From: Bacteroidia bacterium
Lineage (GTDB): Bacteria; Bacteroidota; Bacteroidia; SXHM01
Direction of reading: 5' to 3'
Assembly: GCA_022072225.1 (NCBI GenBank)
Contig: JAJVIC010000009.1
Span: 465,746 to 529,745 of the forward strand
Length of the DNA stretch: 64,000 nt
The notes under the pieces were generated by a model. That model was not told the DNA's origin. It did no database searches and worked only from the letters and a program-made list of their open reading frames with translations. Shown piece after piece: positions 33,113-42,320 of this stretch. The stretch's first letter is position 1. Each line of letters starts with the position of its first letter. Made by a program: the position numbers and the translations under genes.

Positions 33113-35074
33113 ATGAAAAACCGAATATTCTTAGCTGCCTGTCTTCTCGCAATAGCAGGACTTGTTCTAACCTATTCCAACCACTTCAACAACCCGTTCC
33201 ACTTCGATGATGCGCACACCATTGAAACCAATGCCGCCATCCGCGATATAAAAAATATTCCCCGTTTTTTTGTAGATGGTACTACCTCCAGTTCATTGCC
33301 TGCCAATCAGGCTTACCGCCCGGGTTTAACTACACTCAATGCTATTGACTTCTGGCTCGGAGGTAAGAACGAGCCTGTTCCTTTTTATTACCACCGCAGT
33401 ATTTTTATCGTATTTGTATTGCTGGCCATCGCGCTGTTTTTCTTCTTTCTTAAAATCTACAATATTGCCTACGAGCATAAGAACAATAAATGGGTGGCAC
33501 TCTTTACTGTTACCTTTTTCTGCTACCACACCGCCAATGCCGAAACCATCAACTACATCATTCAGCGCGCTGAATCGTTCAGTACGTTTATGATTATTCT
33601 CGCTTTCCTCATTTATTTCTATTTACCAAAGCTTCATAAATTCTACCTCTTTATTATTCCTGTGTTTATTGGTTTTACAGTGAAAGAACCAACTATCATG
33701 TTTATGCCGCTCTTGTTCCTTTATATTTTTCTGTTCGAAAAAGAAGGTTCGTTCACCGAACTATTACAGAAAAAAGGATTACAACGTTTTCTGAAAGCAT
33801 TGTTATTTACCCTGCCCGGAATTATCATTTGTCTGTTGCTGTTCTCTTACTCACGTTCAAAAACTCCCGAGAACTGGACCTCAGGTGGTGGCGACCCTAT
33901 TGTGTACCTGCAAACACAAATGTTCGTGATAGTGCATTACGTAAACAATTTCTTTCTGCCCTTAAATCTAAGTGCCGATACCGATTGGAAACCCATTGCC
34001 AATCCTTTTGACGACCGTGTTATTGTCGGAGCATTGTTTATTCTTACGCTGATTGTGTTGGCATTCCGAGCTTCGCGCAACAAAGAAAGCCGTCCCATTG
34101 CATTTGGCATTCTTTGGTTTTTTGTGGCACTGTTGCCTACTTCAAGCGTGTTTGCTTTTGCAGAGGTATTGAACGACCATCGTCCGTTTTTTCCTTACAT
34201 CGGTTTAGTGATGGCGGTTGTTTGGACGTGTGTGCTTTTCATTCGCAAACACGAAACAGTTTTCAAAAAGCCGTTAATGAATATACTGCCTACTGCCACC
34301 TGTTTACTAATTTTAACTGCTCATGCAATAGGTGCCCATCACCGCAACGATGTGTGGTCAAGTGGCGAAAAGCTTTGGAAAGATGTAACCGTGAAATCAC
34401 CCGGCAACGGTCGCGGCTGGATGAACTACGGTAATTCTGAAATGGCAAAAGGCAATTATCCGCAGGCTTTGATTGCATTCAATAAAGCAAAAGAGTTGTG
34501 GCCCTATTATTCGTATGTGCATATTAATCTCGGAATCCTGCATGCCGCAACAGGCAAGCAGGCGGAAGCAGAGAACTATTACAAAACAGCTATTTCACTT
34601 GATCAGAAAAATCCGGAAACATATCGTTACTATGGCAAATGGCTGATTGATCGTAAGCGATATGATGAAGCGCAATCCATTCTTCAGCAAGGATTGAGAA
34701 TTAGTCCTCAGCATTTAGAAATGCAGCAATTTTATAACATGGCCATGCAATATACCGGAGGTAAGAATGTGCGTCTTGAAAACATGTTGGAACAATTGAA
34801 AACACAACCAACTGCTGATGGGTACCTCAATCTTAGTTTGGAATATTACAATCTGGGCGACTATGAAAAATGTGTGGAAGCCGCAAAGCAATCATTGCAA
34901 CTGAAACCGGATTATGAACTTGCTTACAACAATATTTGCTCTGCATATAATGCACTGAAGCAATATGACAAAGCAATTGAAGCCTGCGAAAAAGCCATTC
35001 AGATAAAACCCGATTTTGAATTAGCCAAAAACAACCTGAAGTTGGCTGTAACCGAAAAAGCAAAACAGAACTGA
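33113..35074 (+). CDS. TMTC-like membrane protein with GT-C-like domain and C-terminal TPRs
   Basis: 653 aa. Residues about 1-410 hold about ten membrane segments. The first loop has FHFDDAHTIETN (D32-D33), ANQAYRPG and YYHR, as in TMTC/GT-C enzymes that use a polyprenyl-phosphate sugar donor; later come ETINYIIQRAESFSTF and FAEVLNDHRPFFPYIG, also family signatures. Residues about 430-650 carry at least five TPRs (GNYPQALIAFNKAKEL, GKQAEAENYYKTAIS, YDEAQSILQQGL, DYEKCVEAAKQSLQ, YDKAIEACEKAIQIKPD). The family includes O-mannosyltransferases in animals; the bacterial ones have no proven substrate. It overlaps the carbamoyltransferase start by one base (TGATG), so the two are coupled. Confidence 0.8.
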   Translation: MKNRIFLAACLLAIAGLVLTYSNHFNNPFHFDDAHTIETNAAIRDIKNIPRFFVDGTTSSSLPANQAYRPGLTTLNAIDFWLGGKNEPVPFYYHRSIFIVFVLLAIALFFFFLKIYNIAYEHKNNKWVALFTVTFFCYHTANAETINYIIQRAESFSTFMIILAFLIYFYLPKLHKFYLFIIPVFIGFTVKEPTIMFMPLLFLYIFLFEKEGSFTELLQKKGLQRFLKALLFTLPGIIICLLLFSYSRSKTPENWTSGGGDPIVYLQTQMFVIVHYVNNFFLPLNLSADTDWKPIANPFDDRVIVGALFILTLIVLAFRASRNKESRPIAFGILWFFVALLPTSSVFAFAEVLNDHRPFFPYIGLVMAVVWTCVLFIRKHETVFKKPLMNILPTATCLLILTAHAIGAHHRNDVWSSGEKLWKDVTVKSPGNGRGWMNYGNSEMAKGNYPQALIAFNKAKELWPYYSYVHINLGILHAATGKQAEAENYYKTAISLDQKNPETYRYYGKWLIDRKRYDEAQSILQQGLRISPQHLEMQQFYNMAMQYTGGKNVRLENMLEQLKTQPTADGYLNLSLEYYNLGDYEKCVEAAKQSLQLKPDYELAYNNICSAYNALKQYDKAIEACEKAIQIKPDFELAKNNLKLAVTEKAKQN

Positions 35075-36834
35075 TGAATATACTTGGATTTAACTGCTAT
35101 GGCCATGATTCGGCTGCCAGCATTATTGTAGATGATAAAATTGTTTTTGCCGTGGAGGAAGAACGCCTCAACCGCAAAAAGCATTATGGCGGTGTGCCCG
35201 AACATGCTATCCGTGCCTGCCTTGATGCAGCAGGTTTGAAGCTGAGCGATATTGATCATGTTACTTTTTTCTGGAAGCCTTCTATTTCTTACAGCAAAAT
35301 TCCGGTGTTTCTTTTTAAATACTGGCATCACGTTCCGAATCTGCTCATGGAGCAACGCAATTTCTCAGTAGAAGAAAACCTAGGAATGCTGAACTATCTG
35401 AAAGACATGAAAAAATTGCCGCAAACCCTGCGCAGCCTTTTCCCTGAAGACAAACCGCAGAACTTTAAGTTTCATTTAATGGAACATCATTTCTGCCATG
35501 CAGCCAGTGCATTTTTTCCAACCGATTATGAAGATGCTGCTATTCTTACCATTGATGGAGCAGGAGAGTGGACAACCTCCATGCTGGCTCATGGGAAAGG
35601 AAACGAGATAAAAAAACTTTCTACAGTTGATACACCATATTCACTCGGAGCGTTTTATCAGGCTGTTTCGCGTCATCTTGGTTTTAAATTGATTGAAGGT
35701 CCCGGAAAGCTGATGGGGCTTGCTTCTTACGGAAACGGTAACAGCGATGAATACTCCAAAATGCGCAAGCTTTTTACGCTAACCGATGATGGCGGTTTTA
35801 AGTTCGATATGAGTTATTTCTCGTATCACTACACACGCAAATCGGGAGTAAGTAAAAAATTTACTGACTTGTTTGGCCCTTCAAAAGATAAAGGAAAAGA
35901 CTGGAGTGAACACGAGTTGAATGTAGCTGCAGCCGCTCAGCATATTGTTGAAGATGTTATTCTGCACATGGTTCGCCACCTTAAAAAAGCAACCAAGTCT
36001 GAAAATCTTTGCATTGCAGGTGGAGTTGGTTTGAACAGTGTTACCAACGGATTGATTGCTAAGGAAGGTTTGTTCAGAAACATTTTTATTCAGCCTGCTG
36101 CAGGCGATTCAGGAACAAGCCTTGGAAGCGCACTTCTTTTGAATCATGCAGTGCTGGGAAGAAAAAGAAAATATGTAATGGACACTGCTTTTCTGGGTTC
36201 CGGTTTCGGTGATGAGGAATACGAAAAGGCAATAAAAGAATTTAAACTGCCTTATGTAAAAACAGAAAAGAACTATGCCGCCTTTGCTGCAAAAAAATTA
36301 AGCGAGGGTAAAATTTTGGGTTGGTTTCAGGGCAAAATGGAATTTGGTCCGCGCGCATTGGGCAACCGCAGCATCATTGCTTCTCCTCTGGTTGAGGATA
36401 TGAAGAACGTGTTGAATGCACGGGTAAAATTCCGTGAAGGTTTTCGTCCTTTTGCAGCTATTGTTTTAGAAGAAGATTGCGGAAAATATTTTGATAATGA
36501 TTTCCCCAATCCATATATGCTCTTTGTTTACAATGTGCGTCCTGAATATTTAGGAAAGTTGCCTTCCATTACCCATGTTGACAATACGGTGCGTATTCAA
36601 ACGGTCAACAAAACCGAAAATCCTCACATGCGCGAACTGCTCGAAGCCTTTAAAAAAGAAACCGGATACTCGGTCTTGGTCAATACATCATTCAACATCA
36701 AAGGCGAACCCATTGTTTGTACACCACATGATGCTGTTCACAGCTTTGCCCGTGCCGATATGGATTATCTGGTAATCGGAAATTATGTGGTTGCAAAACC
36801 CGGTGATGAAAAAAGTTTAGATGCGCTGGTGTAA
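35074..36834 (+). CDS. Carbamoyltransferase (NodU/CmcH family)
   Basis: 586 aa. The N-terminal ASKHA/Kae1-like part starts MNILGFNCYGHDSAASI and includes HHFCHAASAFFPTDYEDAAILTIDGAGEW (His pair that binds metal) and GPGKLMGLASYG. The C-terminal carbamoyltransferase domain starts at about 400 with GWFQGKMEFGPRALGNRSI, REGFRPFAAIV and VNTSFNIKGEPIV, all family motifs. It transfers a carbamoyl group from carbamoyl phosphate to a hydroxyl, commonly of a sugar in a glycan or antibiotic. Because it is translationally coupled to the TMTC-like protein, a joint role in modifying a surface glycan is plausible, but that is inference. Confidence 0.92.
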   Translation: MNILGFNCYGHDSAASIIVDDKIVFAVEEERLNRKKHYGGVPEHAIRACLDAAGLKLSDIDHVTFFWKPSISYSKIPVFLFKYWHHVPNLLMEQRNFSVEENLGMLNYLKDMKKLPQTLRSLFPEDKPQNFKFHLMEHHFCHAASAFFPTDYEDAAILTIDGAGEWTTSMLAHGKGNEIKKLSTVDTPYSLGAFYQAVSRHLGFKLIEGPGKLMGLASYGNGNSDEYSKMRKLFTLTDDGGFKFDMSYFSYHYTRKSGVSKKFTDLFGPSKDKGKDWSEHELNVAAAAQHIVEDVILHMVRHLKKATKSENLCIAGGVGLNSVTNGLIAKEGLFRNIFIQPAAGDSGTSLGSALLLNHAVLGRKRKYVMDTAFLGSGFGDEEYEKAIKEFKLPYVKTEKNYAAFAAKKLSEGKILGWFQGKMEFGPRALGNRSIIASPLVEDMKNVLNARVKFREGFRPFAAIVLEEDCGKYFDNDFPNPYMLFVYNVRPEYLGKLPSITHVDNTVRIQTVNKTENPHMRELLEAFKKETGYSVLVNTSFNIKGEPIVCTPHDAVHSFARADMDYLVIGNYVVAKPGDEKSLDALV

Positions 36835-36835
36835 C

Positions 36836-36865
36836 GTCATTGCGAGCGTAGCGAAGCAATCTCAA
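36836..36865. repeat. Dispersed repeat (CGTCATTGCGAGCGTAGCGA family)
   Basis: CGTCATTGCGAGCGTAGCGA followed by AGCAATCTC is a familiar intergenic repeat type in bacteria, with TTGC/GCAA pairing. It fills the gap between the two convergent stops (36834 and 36867). Confidence 0.7.
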
Positions 36866-36866
36866 A

Positions 36867-38354
36867 TTACTTTCCCTCAATTCTATTCAATCCTGCTTTT
36901 GCTTTTTGTCCTATACTATTGCGGTATTCCTTGTTTTTAAAAGAAGGACATCGTTCAAAATACATACGCGCTTTTTTGTAATCTTTTTTCTCTTCGTAAA
37001 TCAAACCCAGTTGAAGTGATGCATTGGCCGCAAAGTAGTGAGTACTCTTTGCTCCTTTTTCAATTGTCAGTTCGTAATATGGAATTGCCTCATCCTGTTT
37101 TCCCCAACTGTGGTAAATTCTTCCGAGCCGATAGGTAAATTCCAATTGATCTTTTTCTGAAGTGAAATCTTTTGCGTTACCTTCTTTTACCAATACTGTT
37201 AGTGCTTGCAGATAATATCCGCCATCAAATAGCAAACGGGCTTTTAATAATTTCAGGTTTGGTACAATTCCTTCATCAGCTTCCTTCTGCGCCTGCTTGT
37301 CTTCATCTGCAATATCATTTCCTTTGCTGGAGATAAGATTTATGTTTTTTTTATATGCCTCTGTATCTCCTATCAGCAGATTAAACCAAGCCAATTTCTG
37401 GTATGCCGTTTTGATATAACTCGCACCTTTAAAATTTTCAATGTACTTTTTGATATAAACATCCGCATCCATATCTAAGCGGTTTAGTTTGGCTTCGCCT
37501 GTAAGTAAATCCAGGTAGTAAAAAGGATATTGTTCAGTACTTTCAGTTCGTTTTTCCAGAAATGTAATAGCATCATTGTTGCGCGAAGTTTTAATGGCAA
37601 TACTTGCTTTTGCAAAGGTTAGCAGCGGATTATAGCCGGGAAGATATTTTAACGTAGTGTAAAGTTTTTCAATGTTGTCTTTGTCTTTTGAAAGATTGAG
37701 TTCAACAAACGAAAGCAGAAAAAGCGATTCGGTAAGCAGGTAATTGTATTCCGAATTTGTTTGCGACAGAGAAACAACAGTATTCAGTTCTTTTACACCT
37801 TGTTTGATGGTGCCGTCAATTCCCATGATGTTTACTGCCCATTTATAGTTATCGGGAACAGTTCCTATTATTGCGTGCAGCAGTCCCATACTTTTTATGT
37901 TGGGTAAAAAAGATGGAAATTTTGCACTGTTATCTTCCAGCAGCTTGTAGGCTTTGTTTATTTCCGAAACGGCAGAAAGGTACTCACCGAATTTTACGTG
38001 AATAAAAGCCCATTGTAAATTTACTTCTGCCTGAGAATAAAGAAACCATGGAGATTTTGAATCTGCTTTTTCCAGTTGCCTTAAACGAAGGTCTTTGTTT
38101 TTTTGAAGCGTATTGAAATCAGCCGGATTTTCACCGATAATAAGTGTGAAAAAATCAATGTAGTTGTCTAAAAAAACAGGAATTGTATTCCCTGTATTTG
38201 TTTTTCTTTCGCTATCTAATTTTGTTTTAGCAGCCTTGAATTTCAGGCTTACAATGTCTTCGTAAGCATTGCGGCAGTTGGTGTTGAAATCAAAGCTTGC
38301 AAATGATTGCAGCGAAAAAAGCAGAAAGATTAAGATGATAGAAAAATAACTCAT
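36867..38354 (-). CDS. Secreted TPR-like protein
   Basis: 495 aa. A signal peptide (MSYFSIILIFLLFSLQSFAS) is followed by helical tetratricopeptide-like repeats over the whole length, clearest near the C-terminus (FTYRLGRIYHSWGKQDEAIPYYELTIEKG, YFAANASLQLGLIYEEKKDYKKARMYFER). Cys27 lies in NTNCRNAYEDIVSLKFKAAK, as in Bacteroidota outer-membrane-associated TPR proteins of unknown role. Probably periplasmic, serving as a protein-protein scaffold. It stands alone between convergent and same-strand neighbours; a terminator separates it from the zinc-ribbon gene upstream. Confidence 0.75.
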   Translation of the reverse strand: MSYFSIILIFLLFSLQSFASFDFNTNCRNAYEDIVSLKFKAAKTKLDSERKTNTGNTIPVFLDNYIDFFTLIIGENPADFNTLQKNKDLRLRQLEKADSKSPWFLYSQAEVNLQWAFIHVKFGEYLSAVSEINKAYKLLEDNSAKFPSFLPNIKSMGLLHAIIGTVPDNYKWAVNIMGIDGTIKQGVKELNTVVSLSQTNSEYNYLLTESLFLLSFVELNLSKDKDNIEKLYTTLKYLPGYNPLLTFAKASIAIKTSRNNDAITFLEKRTESTEQYPFYYLDLLTGEAKLNRLDMDADVYIKKYIENFKGASYIKTAYQKLAWFNLLIGDTEAYKKNINLISSKGNDIADEDKQAQKEADEGIVPNLKLLKARLLFDGGYYLQALTVLVKEGNAKDFTSEKDQLEFTYRLGRIYHSWGKQDEAIPYYELTIEKGAKSTHYFAANASLQLGLIYEEKKDYKKARMYFERCPSFKNKEYRNSIGQKAKAGLNRIEGK

Positions 38355-38368
38355 GTCTTCAGAAACAA

Positions 38369-38398
38369 AAAAGGGACTTCAAACCTGAAATCCCTTTT
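38369..38398 (-). terminator. Rho-independent terminator
   Basis: Arms 38369-38381 and 38386-38398 (AAAAGGGACTTCA paired with TGAAATCCCTTTT, one mismatch) around a 4-base loop. It lies 20 bp past the stop of the zinc-ribbon gene. Confidence 0.8.
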
Positions 38399-38417
38399 CT
38401 GCTTATCTTAATTTGAT

Positions 38418-39341
38418 TTAAGCCTCTTCCAGAACTTCAACTCCGGCAAGTTCCTGATCTACAAGAATGCGGCCGCAATATTCGCAAACAATAATTTTCT
38501 TTCTCATGCGGATATCCATTTGGCGTTGTGGTGGAATGTTGTTGAAGCAACCTCCGCAAGCATCGCGGGCAACTGTTACTACTGCAAGTCCGTTGCGTGC
38601 GTTTGAACGTATGCGTTTGTAAGCACTCAGCAGTCTTTCTTCCATTACTTCCTCTGCTTTTGCCGATTCTTTTATCAATGATTTTTCTTCTTTCTCGGTT
38701 TCTTTGATAATGTCATCCAGCTCTGCTTTTTTGTGTTTAAGGTCGCTTTTACGTTCATCCAGTTCTGCCTGAGCTTTTTCAATAACTTCGTTTTTAGCCG
38801 CAATGTTTGCTTTTGCTTCTTTAATTCGTTTCTCGCAAAGTTGAATTTCCAGATTCTGGAATTCAATTTCTTTGGTTAATGAATCAAACTCACGGTTATT
38901 ACGCACTTTGTTTTGTTGTTCTTCATACTTTTTGATTAGTGCCAGCGAATCTTTCATTTGCTGTTTTCTCTGAACGATTGTGTCTTCAAGAGCATTTACT
39001 TCGTCAGTATAGTTTTTCATGCGGGTTTCAAGACCGGCAATTTCGTCTTCCAAATCCTGAACTTCCAATGGTAATTCCCCTCTTACAATCCTGATTTTGT
39101 CAATTGCAGTGTCAATCTGTTGTAAATTGAAGAGTGCTTTCAGCCTTTCTTCAACGGTAACATCAGGGCTTATGTCTTTGTGTTTTGCTTTTGGTTTTGC
39201 AGGCTCCACATATTCAATTTTGGTTTTTGTGGTTTCTTTCTTAACCGCTTTTGGTTCAGCCTTTTTTACTTTCTTTTTTTCTTCTTTAGAATTGGCAACT
39301 GGTTTTGCTGATTCTTTAGCTTTTACTTTAGCTTTAATCAT
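38418..39341 (-). CDS. C4-type zinc-ribbon coiled-coil protein
   Basis: 307 aa. The first 55 residues are a Lys/Ala/Glu-rich tail, absent from most relatives. A long coiled coil follows (about 70-240), opening with LKALFNLQQIDTAIDKIR and containing NNREFDSLTKEIE, both typical of the family. The C-terminus (about 250-295) is a zinc ribbon with CGGC and CEYCGR (PF02591-type). Relatives are proposed to act in RNA metabolism or type III secretion-related regulation in other phyla; in Bacteroidota the role is unknown. It lies 5 bp after the Nif3-like gene, a pairing that is common in this phylum, so the two form an operon. Confidence 0.9.
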   Translation of the reverse strand: MIKAKVKAKESAKPVANSKEEKKKVKKAEPKAVKKETTKTKIEYVEPAKPKAKHKDISPDVTVEERLKALFNLQQIDTAIDKIRIVRGELPLEVQDLEDEIAGLETRMKNYTDEVNALEDTIVQRKQQMKDSLALIKKYEEQQNKVRNNREFDSLTKEIEFQNLEIQLCEKRIKEAKANIAAKNEVIEKAQAELDERKSDLKHKKAELDDIIKETEKEEKSLIKESAKAEEVMEERLLSAYKRIRSNARNGLAVVTVARDACGGCFNNIPPQRQMDIRMRKKIIVCEYCGRILVDQELAGVEVLEEA

Positions 39342-39346
39342 GTTTT

Positions 39347-40441
39347 TCAGAGATAATTTACCGGGTTGGTGTTAGTTTTTGACAAACGGACGGCAAAAGT
39401 AGGAAATTTTTCCATTAATAAGTCATAAAATATTTCGCCTGTAAATTGCTCACTTTCAAAGTGTCCTACATCAGCAATCAGTATTTTGCCTTCGGCATCA
39501 AAAAACTGGTGGTATTTAAGGTCGGCCGTAACAAAAGCATCAGCTCCGGCATTAATGGCGTTTTTCAACAAGAAACTTCCTGCGCCACCGCAAACTGCGA
39601 CACGTTTTATCTTGTTGCCGGTTAAATCTGTATATCTGATACAATCTGTTTTTAGTGAGTTTTTTAAACCTTTTAGAAAATTTAATTCATCCTGCGGGTT
39701 TTCCAGATCGCCAATAAGCCCTGAACCCACTTGTTTGTATTCATTTTCAAGCGGATAAATGTCATAAGCCACTTCCTCATAAGGATGTGAGGTAAATAAC
39801 GTTCTTAACAGAACAGATTGTAACGGTGCAGGAAAAATAGTTTCAATGCGTGTTTCAGTTTCCTGATGTTGAATGTTTTGTTGACCAACAAAAGGATTTG
39901 TTCCTTGCCCGGCTCTGAAGGTTCCAAAGCCCTCTGTATTATAGCTGCATTCGTCATAATTACCAATTTTACCTGCGCCAGCCTTAAACAAGGCATCACG
40001 TACTTCGGCTGCTTTTTCGCTTGGGCAATATGTAACTAATTTTTTGAGTAATCCGGTTTTAGGCTCAAGAACCGAACAGTTTTTTAAACCGATTTTTGTG
40101 GCAATTTTTGCATTTACACCTTGTTGAACATTATCCAGATTGGTGTGTGCGGCATAAATAGCAATGTCGTTTTTAATGGCTTTTATAATGGTGCGCTCCA
40201 CATAGTTTTTGCCATTAATCTTTTTTAACCCGCTGAAAATAATGGGGTGATGAGCAATTACCAGATTACATTTTTCACGAATGGCTTCATCAATAACCTC
40301 TTCAATACTGTCGAGGCAAATTAATGCGCCAGTAATATCTTGGGCAGGGTTACCAGTAATCAAGCCTGCATTGTCGTAGTTTTCCTGATAAACAGGTGGA
40401 GCAAAAGCTTCAAGAGCTTTTATGATTTCGGATAACTGCAT
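39347..40441 (-). CDS. Nif3-like dinuclear metal-centre protein
   Basis: 364 aa. The Nif3/YbgI fold is shown by NYDNAGLITGN, AHHPIIFSGLKKI (His pair), AAHTNLDN and, near the end, DVGHFESEQF (His/Glu), the metal ligands of the hexameric family. A PII-like insertion (about 130-235) is as in the YqfO subgroup. It has been called GTP cyclohydrolase I type 2, but that activity is not general; the true function is unsettled. It comes 5 bp before the zinc-ribbon protein and 25 bp after the TPR protein at 40467. Confidence 0.92.
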   Translation of the reverse strand: MQLSEIIKALEAFAPPVYQENYDNAGLITGNPAQDITGALICLDSIEEVIDEAIREKCNLVIAHHPIIFSGLKKINGKNYVERTIIKAIKNDIAIYAAHTNLDNVQQGVNAKIATKIGLKNCSVLEPKTGLLKKLVTYCPSEKAAEVRDALFKAGAGKIGNYDECSYNTEGFGTFRAGQGTNPFVGQQNIQHQETETRIETIFPAPLQSVLLRTLFTSHPYEEVAYDIYPLENEYKQVGSGLIGDLENPQDELNFLKGLKNSLKTDCIRYTDLTGNKIKRVAVCGGAGSFLLKNAINAGADAFVTADLKYHQFFDAEGKILIADVGHFESEQFTGEIFYDLLMEKFPTFAVRLSKTNTNPVNYL

Positions 40442-40466
40442 GTTTAATGAGAAATGAAAATTGCGC

Positions 40467-41108
40467 TTATTGATCGCAAAAATCTTTCAATTCAGGATTG
40501 GCTTTAAACGCTCCAAACTCTTTAGCTTTTTGAAGGTCTTCGCAGCCTCCGGCTTTATCATCCATAAAGCGTTTTACACTTCCGCGTTTGTAGTAAATGT
40601 CGCCCATGCGGGTTTTGATGTAATCAGCTTTTGCATAATCTTGTCTTGAACCTTTCAAATCGTCCAACACTTTTTTTACATCGCCTGTTTTCTGGAATTG
40701 TTTGCATTTTTTTTCTGTAATTTCTATGGCGCGATTATAGTCGGCTAAAGCAGTTTCAAAATCAAGTAAAAGGAAGTGTATACCTGCTCTGGCTACGAAA
40801 GCTTCGTAAAAAACAGAGTCTAATTCAATAGCTCTGTCATAGTTTTCCAGGGCCTCTTTATATTCTTTTTGACTTTGTTTATTTTGAGCAAGATTAAAGT
40901 GTTCCAAAGCAACTTCACTTTCTGTTTTTGGCAGTTCAACATTTCCTGACTCGGCTTGCTTTACAGGAGGTTTAGCGCCTGCTGCAGGGGTTTGAGTCTG
41001 TTGTTTGGTTTCAGAGTTTCCGCTCCCTTGTCCATTGCTTTGATTTTGACCAATGCTTGCTGAAGTAAAAAGCAGTAAAGAAGAAAAGATGGTTATTATT
41101 ATTTTCAT
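40467..41108 (-). CDS. Secreted TPR protein
   Basis: 213 aa. A signal peptide (MKIIITIFSSLLLFTSASIG) is followed by a Gln/Gly/Ser/Pro-rich linker (about 21-60) and about three TPRs (ALEHFNLAQNKQSQKEYKEALENYDRAIELD, AFVARAGIHFLLLDFETALADYNRAIEI, IYYKRGSVKRFMDDKAGGCEDLQKAKEFG). The end, CEDLQKAKEFG...DFCDQ, follows a common Bacteroidota pattern in which the last repeat has two Cys. Periplasmic. It starts divergently from lpxK and its stop is 25 bp from the Nif3-like gene, so it probably leads that operon. Confidence 0.75.
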   Translation of the reverse strand: MKIIITIFSSLLLFTSASIGQNQSNGQGSGNSETKQQTQTPAAGAKPPVKQAESGNVELPKTESEVALEHFNLAQNKQSQKEYKEALENYDRAIELDSVFYEAFVARAGIHFLLLDFETALADYNRAIEITEKKCKQFQKTGDVKKVLDDLKGSRQDYAKADYIKTRMGDIYYKRGSVKRFMDDKAGGCEDLQKAKEFGAFKANPELKDFCDQ

Positions 41109-41243
41109 TAATAAAATTTGCGGCTGTGATTAGAAGCCTCAATAAGGCGGCTAAAATAGTAAGATTTTGATTTATGAATGGCTTAACAACGTTAATTTTT
41201 CAATTAACCGATTAAAAAACAGATTTTGTCTGAGTTTTTTGAA

Positions 41244-42320
41244 ATGTATATTAAAAAAACCTTTCTACATTTAGCCCTTATGAGTTTTAGGATGTTGCTG
41301 CTGCCTTTTTCATTTATATACGGGTTGGCAGTTTTTTTTAGAAATATGTTCTTCGATTTAGGAATTTTTACCGAAAAAAGGTTTGAATTTCCTCTTATAA
41401 GTATTGGAAATCTTACAACCGGAGGAACAGGAAAAACACCCCATGTTGAGTATATAATCCGGCTTCTTATATCACAAAAAAGTGTTGCTACACTCAGTCG
41501 CGGTTATGGTAGGAGAACAAGCGGTTTTAACTATGTTTTTGAAGATTCAAAAGCTGAAATGGTTGGTGATGAACCTTTACAACTGAAAAACAAATTCAAG
41601 AATATTACAGTTGCTGTTTGCGAAAGCAGAATGTTAGGGATTGAAAAAATAATTCAGGAAAATCCGTTAACCGATGTAATCCTGCTTGATGATGCGTTTC
41701 AACACCGATCTGTAAAAGCAGGGTTTTCTGTTTTGTTACTGGAGTATTCTAAAATTTTCTCTACTGATTTTTTGCTTCCTGCCGGTAATTTGCGCGAACC
41801 AATTAGTTCAAAAAAACGAGCTGATATTATTGTGATTAGCAAATGCCCGCAAATAATTTCGGATGAGGAGAGAAAACGTATTGTTTTAAAAGTACTGCCT
41901 GAGACGAAACAGAAGTTGTTTTTTTCTTCTTTGGTTTATGCTGCCGAAGTCAAGTCAGTTTATGATGTGGATAAATTAAATCTCACACCTTCATTAAATG
42001 TGTTGCTGGTAACAGGTATAGCAGATGCCAGAGATTTAAAAGCATATGTTCAAGAAAAGTCTTCACTTGTAAAACATATGGAGTTTTCTGATCATCATGC
42101 ATACACACTAACGGATATTAAGACAATGGTTGAAATATTTTCTACTATTGCAACTGAAAATAAAATTATTCTCACAACCGAGAAAGACGCAATGCGTCTG
42201 AAAGAAACAGATGCACTCAGAAACATACCTCTTTACTTTCAACCGGTGGAAATTAAAATTCATGTGAAAGATGAAGCAATATTTAATAATCAGATTTTAG
42301 AATATGTTGGAAAAAATTAA
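41244..42320 (+). CDS. lpxK: Tetraacyldisaccharide 4'-kinase (LpxK)
   Basis: 358 aa from ATG 41244 (a TTG at 41226 and an ATG at 41280 are alternatives; the MSFRMLLLPFSFIYGLAVFFRN pattern would fit 41280). An N-terminal membrane anchor is followed by the family P-loop ISIGNLTTGGTGKTP, LSRGYGRRTSG, VGDEPLQL and LDDAFQHRSV, all LpxK signatures. It phosphorylates the 4' position of the lipid A precursor on the inner face of the inner membrane. The end overlaps the start of the nucleoside phosphorylase gene by 17 bp. Its presence shows a lipid A-based outer membrane. Confidence 0.95.
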   Translation: MYIKKTFLHLALMSFRMLLLPFSFIYGLAVFFRNMFFDLGIFTEKRFEFPLISIGNLTTGGTGKTPHVEYIIRLLISQKSVATLSRGYGRRTSGFNYVFEDSKAEMVGDEPLQLKNKFKNITVAVCESRMLGIEKIIQENPLTDVILLDDAFQHRSVKAGFSVLLLEYSKIFSTDFLLPAGNLREPISSKKRADIIVISKCPQIISDEERKRIVLKVLPETKQKLFFSSLVYAAEVKSVYDVDKLNLTPSLNVLLVTGIADARDLKAYVQEKSSLVKHMEFSDHHAYTLTDIKTMVEIFSTIATENKIILTTEKDAMRLKETDALRNIPLYFQPVEIKIHVKDEAIFNNQILEYVGKN

